DNA of 64,000 nucleotides from Asparagopsis taxiformis (GCA_030407315.1 JALQPE010000504.1:62001-126000); one strand, 5' to 3'. Counted from the first letter of the stretch, positions 21,290-32,395 are shown. Numbers and translations are program-made. Notes: generated by a model not told the origin, from the letters alone.

Positions 21290-21880
21290 GCGAGCACCCC
21301 TATGTCCGGAAGACGTCCTTATTTGAATTGAAATTAGGGCTATTCTCAAAAACATGCACATGTGAACGTGTTTTTGAGATGGGGGTGTGCCGTACGGCAC
21401 AATCGACCCGCCCAAATCGATGTTTTTTGCAATATTTTTTCTGCCCGAAATTTTAGAATTTCTGGGCTGGCCAGCAGTGCAATCGAGCTGGACATCCACC
21501 GGACGTCCATTTCAGGTTGATCGTGAGAGAATGGGGCGGGACCATGATGAAACAAGGACCAAGACGTGTCCCTGGCGTATTGAGCCTGAAATCGACCCTT
21601 CGTAAGACGCCATTTAGCCTTACAGTTAGTGCTTACCGAAGCCAGTGATGGCCCCACTCGGGGCGGCGGCCGGTTCCTGGGGCCGTTGTGGCCAAATTAG
21701 ACACCCTGATTTGAATTAAAATTTGGGCTATTCTCAAAAACATGCACATGTGAACGTGTTTTTGAGATGGGGGTGTGCCGTACGGCACAATCGACCCGCT
21801 GAAATCAAGGTTTTTGCAATATTTTTTCTGCCCGAAATTCTAGAATTCTGGACTGGCCAGCAATGCAATAGCTATCTGCT
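21290..21880 (+). repeat. 388-bp direct repeats, right block
   Basis: A full unit begins at about 21327 and a second, partial one at 21715 (388-bp spacing), same orientation and nearly identical to the left block at 16082-17010. The palindrome GTGCCGTACGGCAC is present in both units. Together the blocks enclose about 4.3 kb with the ParB-like, basic-repeat and dioxygenase-like genes. They could be long direct terminal repeats or satellite expansions of a shared site. Confidence 0.85.
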
Positions 21881-22329
21881 CTGAACCGATTCTAACAAGC
21901 AGAAAGAATCCTCTCCTTCATGACGATGCTCTCGAATTGAGTGCAATGCAACGGACTCCCTCCAAGAGAACGACAAAGCATCGTCTTTTCCAAGGCATTT
22001 TCGTACGAAAAATAATCGAAACACATATTTGACTTTAACCTAACAGCTATCGCGAGCACTGTACTCAGCTAAATTTCCTCTGTAATTTCCTTCCCGCAAC
22101 CAATCAATAGCCGCTTGGTCACAGGCTTAAAAGCCTTCCACTATCTGTCCTATCCATCGAAGGGGGTTCGATCCAGGCCTTGATGGGTGTGGAACCCGAG
22201 AAATCGAAAATGGAACATATTGCGACAGAGATGAGATGTCATTCTCTTTCGTTTACTTTTTTCTAACAAGATTCTAAACGTCTACGGAGCGGAACAAACC
22301 CAATGTCGTCCATCCGTTTTCAGCCCGGT
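21881..22329. other. No gene recognised
   Basis: A single B-box-like GGTTCGATCC occurs near 22167 without a matching A box. Nothing else is supported. Confidence 0.35.
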
Positions 22330-22800
22330 GAGATGTTGTTGCCATTAACGGAGGTGGAGGTGGAGGAAGTGGCTATGGAGGAAGCCTGGAGAATTTCTCC
22401 GGTACTGACATCTCACATGTTGAACATGTGAGATGTCAGTACCCATGGATGAGAAGAAAAACATGTTGAGGTCCAGTTCGGACATTGTTGCCATTAACGG
22501 AGGTGGAGGCTATGGTGGAAGCCTGGAGAATAATAGAATATTCCTATACCCATGGTTCACAAGAAAAACATGTTGAGGTGCGGTTCGGGTATTCTTTCCA
22601 TTAACGGAGGAGGAGGCGGCGGCTATGGTGGAAGCCTGGAGAACATGTGAGATGTCAGTACCCATGGATGAGAAGAAAAACATGTTGAGGTGCGGTTTGG
22701 ATATTCTTTCCATGAACGGAGGTGGAGGTGGCAGCTATGGTGGAAGCCTGGACAACAATAGAATATTCCTATACCCATGGATCACAAGAAAACGTTGTTG
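22330..22800 (+). repeat. Tandem repeat of about 115 bp with GGAGGTGGAGG core
   Basis: Four units each contain CATTAACGGAGG(T/A)GGAGG, CTATGGTGGAAGCCTGGA and CCCATGGAT/CCCATGGTT followed by CAAGAAAAAC or GAAGAAAAAC and ATGTTGAGG. In one frame this reads NGGGG...YGGSLEN, so it could be a decayed Gly-rich coding repeat, but stops separate the units. The first unit holds a long palindrome. Confidence 0.65.
22403..22441. repeat. Perfect 19-bp-arm inverted repeat with one-base centre
   Basis: TACTGACATCTCACATGTT is followed by G and then its exact reverse complement. A single arm (ACATGTGAGATGTCAGTA) recurs at about 22645-22662 in a later unit. Confidence 0.8.
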
Positions 22801-22978
22801 AGCTCCTTTTCGAAGCCCATTCGTCTCTTGAATAAATTTACCACCCGAATCATATACGATTGCCGAGTTGACACCCGGTATGTCTCGTTGATAGAAATAG
22901 CAGGGGTTCCACCACTCAGCTGGCGGGAAGTAGTTACTGATTGGATGAGATATGGCTTAGCTCCCGCCAAAACCGATA

Positions 22979-23410
22979 CACTACTGAGTTTGAGATTGAA
23001 AAAATGTAGTAAATTTACTGCCTGAGCAATTTGGTGCCTGAGGCAGTAAAATTACTATTTTAATTTTTTCAGTTCTAGTGCCGCAGGCAGTAAAATACAA
23101 AATTTCCTGGCAGTACGGTATGTAGCAGAATTCAGTACTGTACGATAGCAAATTCTAGTAATTTTTGCTGGTACCACAGGGCAGTAGTGCAATGCAGTGA
23201 TTTTTGATGATTTTTGCAATAGAATGTACTGCCGTACAGTACTGCCCTGGCAAATGCCTGGCATTAGAATCAGGCAGTAAAATATACTGGCTCCGGCAGT
23301 GAATTGTACTGCCTGCAAGTACTGCCTTGATAGTAATTGGTGATTGGTATTTTCTGAGATTCAATGTCGCAATAGTTGTCCAGGATAGGGTTGTACAATG
23401 TGTTCGCATG
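22979..23410. repeat. Terminal end of cassette copy 2 with subterminal repeats
   Basis: The end begins CACTACTGAGTTTGAGA at 22979 and matches, inverted, the end of copy 3 at 8904. Inside are many copies of TACTGCC(T)/(A)GGCAGTA in both orientations to about 23340, nearly identical to copy 3. Confidence 0.75.
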
Positions 23411-23648
23411 TGAGTTCAAGTAGAGAAGAGAGGAAACTATTCTGAAGCTACTAGTAGTGAGAAGTGTAGAGGATGCATGGTCACATGGAAATGACCGTTA
23501 CAAAAAAGGTAGGAGAAAATCGGTCGTTTTCCGAGGATATGAGTAGAGTAGTTGGCATTATTTGTTACTATTGCTAGCATTCTCGTTGCAGGAAAATCGT
23601 CTGGAGTGACACTTTGCGATTGGAACGAGAGGCGAAGTTTGACGGAAG

Positions 23649-25213
23649 ATGGAATCTCAGCGTCGTGAGGAAAATCCAAATGACTGCCTAGCAGGGATTA
23701 TTCGAGAGGGATTCAGGACAGTGACTGGGGAAGTTCGTCGTATTGGGGAGAGGATGGATGAAATCGACGATGATCGAACGTCCCAACGCCAGCAAATCGA
23801 AAAGCTGATGAGTCGCGTCGAGTTTATAGTAACGGAATTACAGGGTGTGAAAGACATCTGGGATGGTTTATTACAGCAGAGTCAGGGCACTTCGAAGAAG
23901 GGGATGACTGACAAGGACAGGGACCGGTTGCGCATCTCGCAGTCAGCAGAACTATCGTTTTCTTACAATTTTCTGTGTGCAGTATTCGGAACTGTTGTAC
24001 CTTTGCTGGTCGAAAAGATTGATGCTGGGGCGACAATTTACACCAACCAAGGAATCTACGACCTCCGTGGGTGCAGGTTGCTCTCTGCAATGATGTTTGC
24101 GAAGCAGAGCAATGACAAGAGAGATGTGTCCCAATCCAACACCGGGAAGAACAACATCGAGCTTCGATTCCAAGTGGTGATGTCTCTCTTGCGGAACATT
24201 CAGAAGGAAAAGTCGGGTACAGGCCGTACAGTGGAAGGCTCGAGCTCTGGACGCGGTTCGAATGCGTTCAACGTCTGGAAGGAGAACAAGTACATTCCGG
24301 ACAAAATAATCGAAGAAGTTGTTTATGGTGTTTATGGTGTTTATGGTGCCTTGTTTATGGTGTTTATGGTGCCACTGGCGATGGCCGAAACCAGCCTGCA
24401 GGAAGCATTGACGGAGGGGCTAGGAAGCGGAGGAAAACAGATGGAAATGGTGGACAGTTGAGCAAGCGTGAAATATCTTTGGCTGTTACGAAAGTTGCGC
24501 TGACAAAGGTGCTCGGTTTCCTGAACAAGTCTAGAGAGCAGGTGCGCCATCGATTCCTTGTCGAACTGGGGTTCGCTCTAGTGTTGGAAACGGACGCCTC
24601 TATCACTTTCGAGTTTCCAACTCACGATCTCATTCGAGATATGGACGTTATCCCCGATACCCGTGTGACCAACGGAAATCTAAGGCCTGAGGAACGGAAA
24701 GTTGTGGATGACAAGAATTCCGAGATCTTGATACAATTCATCGCTGAGCGGAAAGAGATGGTTGTCATCATTCAGTACGAAGTCGAGATATCGGGATGTG
24801 TGGCCAAAAGGATGATTCGAAGGAGAATCAATATCCTGGAGGTAGCCCTGAACACTGCAATTGCTTTCCTTCAATGCACGAGTAGAACGGTTTTCCTGCG
24901 ACGTTCCTGCAATTCACTCAGATTTGTCCATGCAATCGCTTCCGGGATTCTAAGAATTTTCAAGGTACAATCAGGTCAGACCTTCGAAGAAAGTGTACAG
25001 GACGAGCTCAAACAGTTAGGAAAGGCGATTTTGCCGAGTGAGCGAATCTATAAGAGGCATCTCTGCGAAGATGTACTGACAATTACTAACGAAAAATTCG
25101 ATGAACAACACTTAGAACAGCGTAGTACCGCGTTTGAGGAGGATAGCGGACATGGAAATGAAGAAGATGGGAGTGAAAGCTACGTTGAAGTTTTCCTTGA
25201 TGAGGAAGATTGA
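23649..25213 (+). pseudogene. Cassette copy 2 gene A, frameshifted by a minisatellite insertion
   Basis: Plus strand. The ATG at 23649 begins MESQRREENPNDCLAGIIREG; the frame runs to about 24320 where copy 3 reads EEVVYGATGDGRN. Here GTTTATGGT has expanded into several copies (24327-24370), shifting the frame to a stop at 24461. The original frame resumes at 24458 and runs to 25213, ending SYVEVFLDEED. Apart from this it is nearly identical to copy 3 and about half-identical by eye to gene A of copy 1. It has an N-terminal coiled coil, a central helical region (FLQCTSRTVFLRRSCNSLRF) and an acidic tail. No known family is recognised. Confidence 0.7.
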
Positions 25214-25554
25214 TAATGGAAGCGTAGATGTAAAGTTTCACATCATTTGAAGTACAGCTATTACTACGAGAGAGACTTGGGAGAAATAAAAACCTTTAGA
25301 TATGAAACTGTCTAGGATATGAGTGGAAAGGGTGTACCCTAGCATGCTACGTACTACCTGGTGTACTGGAAACAATAGCTACTAGCTATATATAAGAACG
25401 ATAGTATCGTTCTTATTTTTCAGCTCACTCTGCGACTAGAAAGCGTCATGTCTACTACGGTTAAGAGTTTTACCCTGTCATTGAGCACGCCTCTAGTAGC
25501 TTCGGGGCCTGTGCAGTCCCATCCAATGCCGTAGCTCCACCTGGCAGAGTAGTG

Positions 25555-25690
25555 CGGAAAATAATACCGGGTATTATTTTGAGGAATATTTTGCCAAGTG
25601 GAGGGCAATCATTCGTACCGACTACAGGCGATCCCTGGACGAAACCTAAGAATAATATCCGGTATTATTTTCAGGGATATTTTGCCAAGT
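25555..25690. promoter_or_regulatory. Paired AATAATACC-type palindromes in cassette copy 2
   Basis: AATAATACCGGGTATTATTT near 25561 and a variant AATAATATCCGGTATTATTT near 25653 lie between genes A and B, matching the pair in copy 3 (6245-6380). The core equals that of the 118-bp satellite. Confidence 0.55.
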
Positions 25691-25935
25691 GGAGGGCAAT
25701 CATTGTTACAGAATGCAGACAGTCCCTGGACGAAGGAACAGGCCAGAAAGATACGGAGCATGTATCGATGGTTACCATCGACTTGATCGAGGTTGGCTAA
25801 TTATGAACAGTCGTGTACACACATCTATAAAAGATAGAAAAACGTTTTACTCGGAGGCGACATCGTGTACGGTAGGATGAGGTGCATCGACAGGGGAACT
25901 ATTCTGTCCAACAATGACGCCATGTCCAATTGTGT

Positions 25936-27234
25936 CTAGCTCGCTGCAGATGGTTTGTCCACTGAAAAGCATGCTGGGAGGTTCAAGTATGCAGTTCCCA
26001 ACACAACATTCTTGAGAACGCGCTCGAAAGTTCCATATGGACGAGGGCCTTGAACAGGTTTCCAGGTCAGTGAGAACGAGTTGGCCAGTTTGAAATTTTT
26101 GCTGTCCGGCAGCTCAAAGTTCTCCTGCATTTCTCGACTTGAGAGGACGCGAGCTTCCAAAGGATACGAATAGCTGCAATTGACATAGTCGTATTCATCA
26201 GATTCTCGAGTAAGAACGACAGTACTACTCATGTTTTCAGATCTCCTGTATAAAGAGGAACCAACAAGAACAGCCTTTGTAGATGGAATAGAATCTTCTG
26301 AAGCACTGTCTGCTAGAGTTCCCAAAACTCTAATGACAGAAGACCCAGAATCGTGTCGTGTTTTCTTCCACTTGAGGATAGTAGAGTTCGTGCATGTAGA
26401 CATGGAAGGAGGTAAAGTATTGCAGAGGTCATAGTATGTTCCAAAGTGGATCGATAGCTCTTTATCTCTCCCAGTTGAAATTCGAACCGCCTCGACGCTC
26501 GGCAGGAAAATTGTGTTTGGGTTGTTCTTCTCTTCACATAGCCGGGAAAGTTGTAAAAACTGTTCAAGCGAGCAATCTGCTCTTGCCGTCACATAGTCTT
26601 GCACCAAGGAGCTCACTTCCCGGCCTGTTTCAGACTTCGTGATTTTGGAGGACAGGGGTTTGTCCAGTTTTAAGCCAACTCTCTGGAACAGGTAGTCGCA
26701 CACAATGTTTCCGAAGATGGGTCCAGTAGCGCTTGATGAACCGCGACAGTTGAGAATCTTCCTTTCGAGGTAGGATACCTTTTGAAACAGCTTGGATATG
26801 TCCTCATAGATGTTAGGACCAGGAGGACTCTCATTGCAAACTAAGCGCGGCTCGGACTTGGATCGACTCAACATGTTTTGTTTGCAGTCTTTTTTATGGA
26901 AACTGTCTTCACCCGCAGACGAGATCGTCTGCTCTAGTGCTAGTTGCTCTCCAAACCTCCAACGTAGCATGTTTCCAGAGTCAATGTCCAGCAGCGAATT
27001 GTTCTTGAATAATTTTGCTGTAGAGATTGACTGGTCGAAACCGTGTTCAGATTGATATTGCAGCGTAACAAACAAGTTTCCAGTCAAACGATGTTCTCCG
27101 GACGCGTCCGGCTTGGCAGTACTCAAAACTTTGGCGCCCCACCAAACCTTTTTCTGTTTCCTTCCTCTCGTTCGTAAACTCCATTCTACTTCAATGACTG
27201 ATCCTTCGGAGACAAAGTCTGTTGGGTCTTGCAT
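25936..27234 (-). CDS. Cassette copy 2 gene B, unknown protein
   Basis: Minus strand, 432 codons, intact from the ATG at 27234. The N-terminus VIEVEWSLRTRGRKQKKVWW followed by GAKVL and later LQYQSEHGFD resembles a small beta-barrel of the Tudor/chromo/PWWP kind: aromatic, basic, with a WW pair. That is a resemblance by eye only. The rest has VCDYLFQRVGLKLDKPLSSKI, RADCSLEQFLQL and a C-terminal SFSLTWKPVQGP segment, all shared with gene B of copy 1 (35108-36466). It lies between A and C on the opposite strand, convergent with A and divergent from C, with about 730 bp to C. Confidence 0.6.
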   Translation of the reverse strand: MQDPTDFVSEGSVIEVEWSLRTRGRKQKKVWWGAKVLSTAKPDASGEHRLTGNLFVTLQYQSEHGFDQSISTAKLFKNNSLLDIDSGNMLRWRFGEQLALEQTISSAGEDSFHKKDCKQNMLSRSKSEPRLVCNESPPGPNIYEDISKLFQKVSYLERKILNCRGSSSATGPIFGNIVCDYLFQRVGLKLDKPLSSKITKSETGREVSSLVQDYVTARADCSLEQFLQLSRLCEEKNNPNTIFLPSVEAVRISTGRDKELSIHFGTYYDLCNTLPPSMSTCTNSTILKWKKTRHDSGSSVIRVLGTLADSASEDSIPSTKAVLVGSSLYRRSENMSSTVVLTRESDEYDYVNCSYSYPLEARVLSSREMQENFELPDSKNFKLANSFSLTWKPVQGPRPYGTFERVLKNVVLGTAYLNLPACFSVDKPSAAS

Positions 27235-27965
27235 AATGGGTATTCCCAGGAAAAGAATGGAAGAGGTATCGACTGAGGAAACAGGAAAGATGACGAAACT
27301 GTACAGCTTGTATCCGTGTGGAATGATAGAGAGAAAATTGGTAGGTTACTATTTTTATACCTGCATAACTCGTAACGGTTATAAATTACTAACAACTGTC
27401 CCAAGCGACATGGGAGACCAACATCGTGATGATCATCTCTCTTGAACATTCATCACCATATAATAAAGATCTTATTCCGAGCTGCTCGAAGCCATTACCA
27501 GTAGATTGGGTGTATTTTTCGCTGTGGCAATATAACGGAACCTAGACGTGTATGTATAAAGAGACGCAGGGACCGAGAATGATGCAGTGAAATCAATGTG
27601 TATATTTATATACTGGTTGTAAGAACGAGTCTACAAGTTCGAACAGAAGATGAAGTCCTCTGAAGAGATTGGTTTTGAAATCTCCGATGGCAGATTTCAA
27701 ACTCAATCTCTCGAGGGGACTTCAAATTCAAAACAAAAATGGAAATGTCCGTTGGCGAAATAATTGTATTGAAAGGCCGCCGAAGAACCTAATTATTCCT
27801 CATTACGTACCCTACCTAGCCAAAGTATACCTGAAAATATTCAGGTTAACTCTTTAACTGTGCATTTAAGGTTTATCAAGATTGTTGCCGAAGGTTTTTA
27901 ACGGCAGGTAGGAGAGAAGATTGTTTTCTGCTGGAGGCTGATTGAGGTGAAGAATCTATTTCTCG

Positions 27966-29552
27966 ATGGCCTCTGAGAAGAGAAATCCAGCGAGCACCTC
28001 TCGGCGTCCCTTTCATGGTGAGCGGCGCAATGGGCTATTGCACATCGACCCATTCAAGATCAAAAGATATGTCGAGATTCGAGAAATCGACTACAGGCAC
28101 GTCGATGTTATTGCCGAGAGCATTCAGGTTTACGGCTACAATGACAACAACCCAATTACCGGTCGGATCATTGCCGGTGAGGTAGAGGTGCTGGACGGTG
28201 CGCATCGTTCGAAAGCTGTAATCAAGCTCATAGAGAACGGTGAGCTTCCGCGTGATTTCACTGTTCCTATGATTGAAGAAGTCGACATATCTCCGATTAC
28301 AAGTGCTGCTTTCCTTCTAGATAGTGTGAAAGAATCAAACGCGAACGATATGGCATCCAGGCAGAAGAGGATGACTTTCATTGAGTACCTGAATCTTACT
28401 TTGGATCTTAGAGATGGGTACTGGGAGCGAAACGCAGGTGAAAAACAAGGAAGCTCAAGCATGGTTACAATTCGCGATGTGAATATGCCATCTATTAGGC
28501 GATGGCTCGCCGTGGGATCTCAGCGCGAAGATTTGGCAGAAACTGTGCTGAGGCAGCCACAGTACGAGAGTTGCTTGTAAATTCTTCGTGTGCTTCGCCC
28601 CTACAGTCGCATAGAAGAACCCAATCCCAAAATGGTTCGCTGTCTGTGGCAGTTGTTCTGTATTGTATGGGGAAGGCCGGTGGAAGTTCAGAACAATTTT
28701 GCGATGAAGGAGTTTCCCACATCTCTCGAGAAAAGAGCATCAGTCGGCGAGCAGTTGTTTGGGATGTCTACAAGTGGTGAAATTGCTTCTCCATTGTGTC
28801 GCGAAGTCCTCACCTGTGAGTATTTTCGTTCTGGAAGAAGTGCACAGGGTAGAACATTAACAGAAGAAGACAAATTATTTGGAAGGCTGATGTTTATGAT
28901 TTCATTTGTGCACATTGCCCTCACTAGACGCAGAAATGCACCCATTCGCCGGGGTAGGAAGCGTCGTAGAACTGGGAGGGATACAGAGACTTCTACATTC
29001 GCCCCTTTCCAGCGCACAAGAGCAAACGGAGAGTCTGTGGGTGTCGTTTTGGAAAGGGTCATGTCTGCCTGGGATACAACAGCGATGATTCTGGGCTTCG
29101 AAAGCGCCTACATGATGTGTCGACCATACATGGTTTTCGACTCTGAGAAATTCCAATTCATCTGTCTTGCTAATCGTACTGACGGGTGGGCACATCCTGA
29201 CCACTACTCAGATCTTCTGCTTCCGTCCCCGGTAGTGAAAGTCCGCGAGGATACAGGTTATCCAGGCACTTTGGATATCTCTGTTGATGCTAGGTTGAGG
29301 TCTTTGACAGAAGCCGTACTAGTGTCTGTGTATGACTGTATGACAGGCATTGATGTATTTGGATCAAGTACGAACCAGATGGAAGGGCTGCGCACTAAAT
29401 TTTTCCATCAACCTGACCGGTTCGGATTGAACGCCTTCATCGAAGCAAGAATTGAACAATCCATCGCATTGGATGGTCACGAAAGACTCAAGGTATGGAA
29501 GAACTGGAACCGTGAAATGCGTGTGATGTTGAAGCACTGGAATTGGCCCTGA
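27966..29552 (+). pseudogene. Cassette copy 2 gene C: ParB-like region, nonsense codon, no methyltransferase
   Basis: Plus strand from the ATG at 27966. A ParB-like domain is clear: LLHIDPFKIKRYVEIREIDY, VEVLDGAHRSKAVIKLI near residue 75, TVPMIEEVDIS. A TAA at 28578-28580 stands where copy 1 has a sense codon (YESCL-stop-ILRVLRPY versus YSSCMSILAVLRPY); the same frame then continues to 29552. Unlike copy 1 there is no frame break near SAWDT. It stops after LKVWKNWN, where copy 1 runs on into the methyltransferase, so that part is missing. A Copia LTR begins 238 bp later. Confidence 0.7.
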
Positions 29553-29789
29553 GGGGCTCAATTACGTGAGAAAACTTTGACCCTCGATTTCTTCTAGGAG
29601 TGCTCTAGGCGCTCCGAAACCTATCTCATCGTGTTCAGCGTGCCCGAATTAGTCGGGTAGCAACTCCTCCGAAGCTTCTACGACCTTTCTTCATGGAGAT
29701 AATAGCGTCTGAAGTTTTAATTTGTTTGTCATACTTTCAATTAGTAATTAGAAATGCCAGGATGGGTTGCCATCATGGCAGAGGGAAAA
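29553..29789. other. Cassette copy 2 tail before the Copia insertion
   Basis: No gene is seen. No CACTA-type end is found here, so the right end of copy 2 has been lost or displaced by the Copia element. Confidence 0.35.
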
Positions 29790-30011
29790 TGTTATGGTAA
29801 GTGTGCACGTGTGGATGATATGATAGAGAAGCCCACGTGTACCAGATTGGCAGCGGGTGCTTGCTAGGACAGACTGTCAGTGACAGTCTGTCTGGAGCAG
29901 CCTTGAACAGGCTGTCCTTAGCACCGCCGGCGCACCTCGGCGAGAATACAAATTATGTAGTGAGCTCGCAGATTCAATAAACGCTCGGTAAGCGACCAAT
30001 TCGTTTCAACA
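29790..30011 (+). mobile_element. Copia 5' LTR
   Basis: The segment begins TGTTATGG and ends TTTCAACA, a TG...CA pair with inverted TGTT/AACA ends, 222 bp. It contains a strong hairpin (GACAGACTGTC...GACAGTCTGTC near 29869-29893) and an AATAAA near 29976. A primer-binding site follows directly. The partner LTR is not in the window, so the left boundary is less certain than the right. Confidence 0.65.
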
Positions 30012-30031
30012 GGTTATGGGCCCAGCGCGCT
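30012..30031 (+). promoter_or_regulatory. Primer-binding site complementary to the initiator-tRNA-Met anticodon arm
   Basis: GGTTATGGGCCCAGCGCGCT starts at the base after the LTR. Its reverse complement contains CTGGGCCCATAACC, the conserved anticodon arm of eukaryotic initiator tRNA-Met. This is the half-tRNA priming used by Drosophila copia and yeast Ty5, rather than 3'-end priming. Confidence 0.7.
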
Positions 30032-30446
30032 CTTAGGTCGTTTCAATATCTCTCGCGCTTCGGTAAGTGCGTCGCTTGCGTCGGCGTTCTCTTACCTATT
30101 TCGTCTTGTTTTCAACTCGTTTTGTCTCGTTTTCGTTTACTCGCCTTTCTGTCGTGCTGCGCCTTCCCGCGCGGCCGCGCTCTTGCGTAGCGTGTTCTCC
30201 ACGCTCTTGCGGCCATCGCCGCGTTCTTCCTTCGCCACCGCGCAACCTCTGTCGCCACCCGGCAACCTCTGTCGCCGCGCCGCACCTCTGTCGCCGCTCC
30301 GCGCCGACACTGTGTCATCTTGTCACTGACACTGACATCCACACTGTGTCACACTGACACTCCGTCATCTTCCCATCCGTCTCTGGGTCATCGTCATCAG
30401 GTTACATCATTCTTTTATCTGGGGTTCGCGTGCGAAGGAAAAAGTT

Positions 30447-30535
30447 TGGCCAGCGTCGTTGCTGGGGTTTGAACCAAGGATCTATACATCGCCGTGGAAC
30501 GTCCAACCGACTCGGCTACTGGGCCACTCAAGGCC
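30447..30535 (-). tRNA. tRNA-like sequence inside the Copia leader, possibly Arg(ACG)-derived
   Basis: On the minus strand GGCCCAGTAGCCGAGTCGG gives a good A box (TAGCCGAGTCGG) and GGTTCAAACCC a good B box about 40 bp later. An anticodon arm ACGTT-CCACGGC-GATGT can be drawn with anticodon ACG, but position 33 is C and the 3' acceptor half pairs imperfectly (CTGGCC). It could be a divergent tRNA, a tRNA pseudogene or a SINE head. Confidence 0.35.
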
Positions 30536-30705
30536 CAATTACTGGAATCGACCTTTGCTTTTATATTGGCTAGTCTATACCTTTCTCAACTCGGTCCTGC
30601 TCTTGTAAGACAGTGACCTTGTCCTGATCGGTATAGCGTTATAGCCTTTACATATCACCGAATAAACTCATCGGACGTTTGGTTTTCTCATCAACTCTAT
30701 CCACA

Positions 30706-31222
30706 AGTAAGTTTATACCTTTCACCTTTCGGTCTATTTCAAGGTTTAGACCTTAGTATTGATCGGTATAACTTCTAACTCTCTTGTTCTCTTCTCTCTG
30801 CAGTGTCTAGCAGTGACGAAGACCGCGTGGAACCGCGCACCGACGAGCAGCCTCCCAGGCTTCGTCGCGAGGGGGAGTCTCCTCAAGACCGGGTCTTCCG
30901 CAAAGCCTACAGTATCGCCGAAAGGAGGGATAACAAGAAGAAGTACGCCGCTCACAAGAAGGCAAACCGCTCGAGGTGCCATCACTGCAACGTCTTTCTC
31001 AACTCCGCCGAGTCTAGAGTCGCACACTTCAGCGGCTCTAGACATAAGAAGACTATCGAACGCCTCAAGGAAGGTGGTCTCAAGGTCTGCAAGCCCTGCG
31101 GTGTCATCGTTCGCACCCAGAGCGAGTTCGACAACCACCTCCGCGGTAGTCGCCACCGTGGCATCGAGAAGACTCTCAAAGCCGCTAAAGCCTCTAAGGC
31201 TTCTTCCTCCTCCGATAAGTAG
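30706..31222 (+). CDS. Two-finger C2H2 (U1/matrin-type) protein; start codon split by an intron
   Basis: The coding frame 30804-31222 is preceded by a canonical intron, GTAAGT at 30707 to CAG at 30803 (97 bp). Splicing joins the A at 30706 to TG and creates an ATG, giving a 139-residue protein. Two zinc fingers of pattern C-x2-C-x12-H-x5-H are visible: CHHC...HFSGSRH (residues 59-81) and CKPC...HLRGSRH. This is the spacing of U1-type or matrin fingers that bind double-stranded or structured RNA. The N-terminus is charged and the C-terminus ends in KASKASSSSDK. Codons are strongly C/G-ending. It sits between a Copia primer-binding site and gag, so it is either an extra ORF of the retrotransposon (captured gene or nucleocapsid-like) or a host gene. 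Confidence 0.6.
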
Positions 31223-31403
31223 TACTCCTCTCTAGACACATTAGAAATCTAGCTGATTTCTCTTCGATAAACCTTGTTTTCTTGTTCTCCACTCATCTTG
31301 CTCTTAGCTAAAAGTCTCTATCCTATAGATCCCAGCTTGGTCCTAGACGACTACCGGTTGTCCACTTGGGAAGGGTCGAACAGATAAGACATAATACAGA
31401 GCC

Positions 31404-32395
31404 ATGGAGAGCAATTCATCTGGCATTCGCATTGAAAAGCTGGACTACTCCAACTTCCACTCATGGAAGCAAAAGATGGAGCTCATCCTCGGACACCGCG
31501 AGGTGGACGAAATGATCGATCCTGACCTACGTCCTCCACGCCCGGCAGAACAGGAAGCACTGTCCAAGTGGCTTCGCAAAGATAAGACTGCTCGGATGAC
31601 CATCGGGATCACGTTGTCTGATGAGATGCTCAAGAACGTCTCACACACCACTACTGCTCTGGAAATGTGGCAGGAGATCTGTAACGTGCACCAAAGGCAC
31701 ACTCTCCTAAACAAACTAGCTGCTAGGCGTGATTTCTATACTGCCACTATGAAGCCCGGTGAACAGATGCTCGTCTACATCAATCGTGTTCGACAGATGG
31801 CCTCGGTCCTCAGCTCTATGGGCGTGATCATTGACGACAAGGAAATGGCTATGGCTGTCCTCAATGGTCTTCCTTCTTCCTTCCAGACACTCATTACTGC
31901 TCTTGATGCTATGGGTGATGAGGATCCTACATTCACCTTCGACAAAGTCCGAAGTCTCCTTCTTCAGGAGGAACGTAGAGCTTCTATTTTGAAACCTGGA
32001 AGCTCTTCTTCTGACTCGGCTGCATTATTATCTAGGTCTGGGAAACAGCCCGGCAGTAACCGAAAGAAATGCACTCATTGCGGTCGTACCAACCACACTG
32101 AACCGTATTGCTGGCAAAAGTATGGCCGTCCATCCCGCTCTCGGCCTGCACGGGTCTAAACCTCCTGCCATGGTTACTCTCACCGATTCAGAAGACAATC
32201 CTCCATCAAACTCTGTTTCCGCGTCTAGTTTCCATAATGATGAAGAGAAAGAGTATGTTTGCCTCATGTCAACTACTCCTGGATCTCTTCATACATCAAC
32301 TTGGTACATAGACTCTGCTGCCACCTCTCACATGACCTTCGATCGCTCCATGTTTGTTTCCTATAAGGAAATAACACCGTTCTCCGTAACTCTGG
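31404..32395 (+). pseudogene. Ty1/Copia Gag and start of protease, interrupted by cassette copy 1
   Basis: From the ATG at 31404 the frame gives a classic Copia Gag: KLDYSNFHSWKQKMELIL, TALEMWQEICNVH, and a zinc knuckle CTHCGRTNHTEPYC near 32070-32110. It stops at 32159. The next frame (from about 32122) continues with an acidic linker and the protease start WYIDSAATSHMT at about 32300-32340, so a frameshift separates Gag and Pol. The sequence is cut at 32395 by the CACTAC end of cassette copy 1. No integrase, RT or RNase H of this copy is found downstream. The LTR, primer site and zinc-finger ORF upstream belong to the same element. Confidence 0.85.

Noticed and set aside
22150..22190. B-box-like GGTTCGATCC as a tRNA gene
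   Set aside because: There is no A box at the right distance and no acceptor pairing.
22330..22800. Gly-rich structural protein gene
   Set aside because: NGGGG...YGGSLEN reads across the repeat, but stops fall between units and no start codon gives a continuous product.
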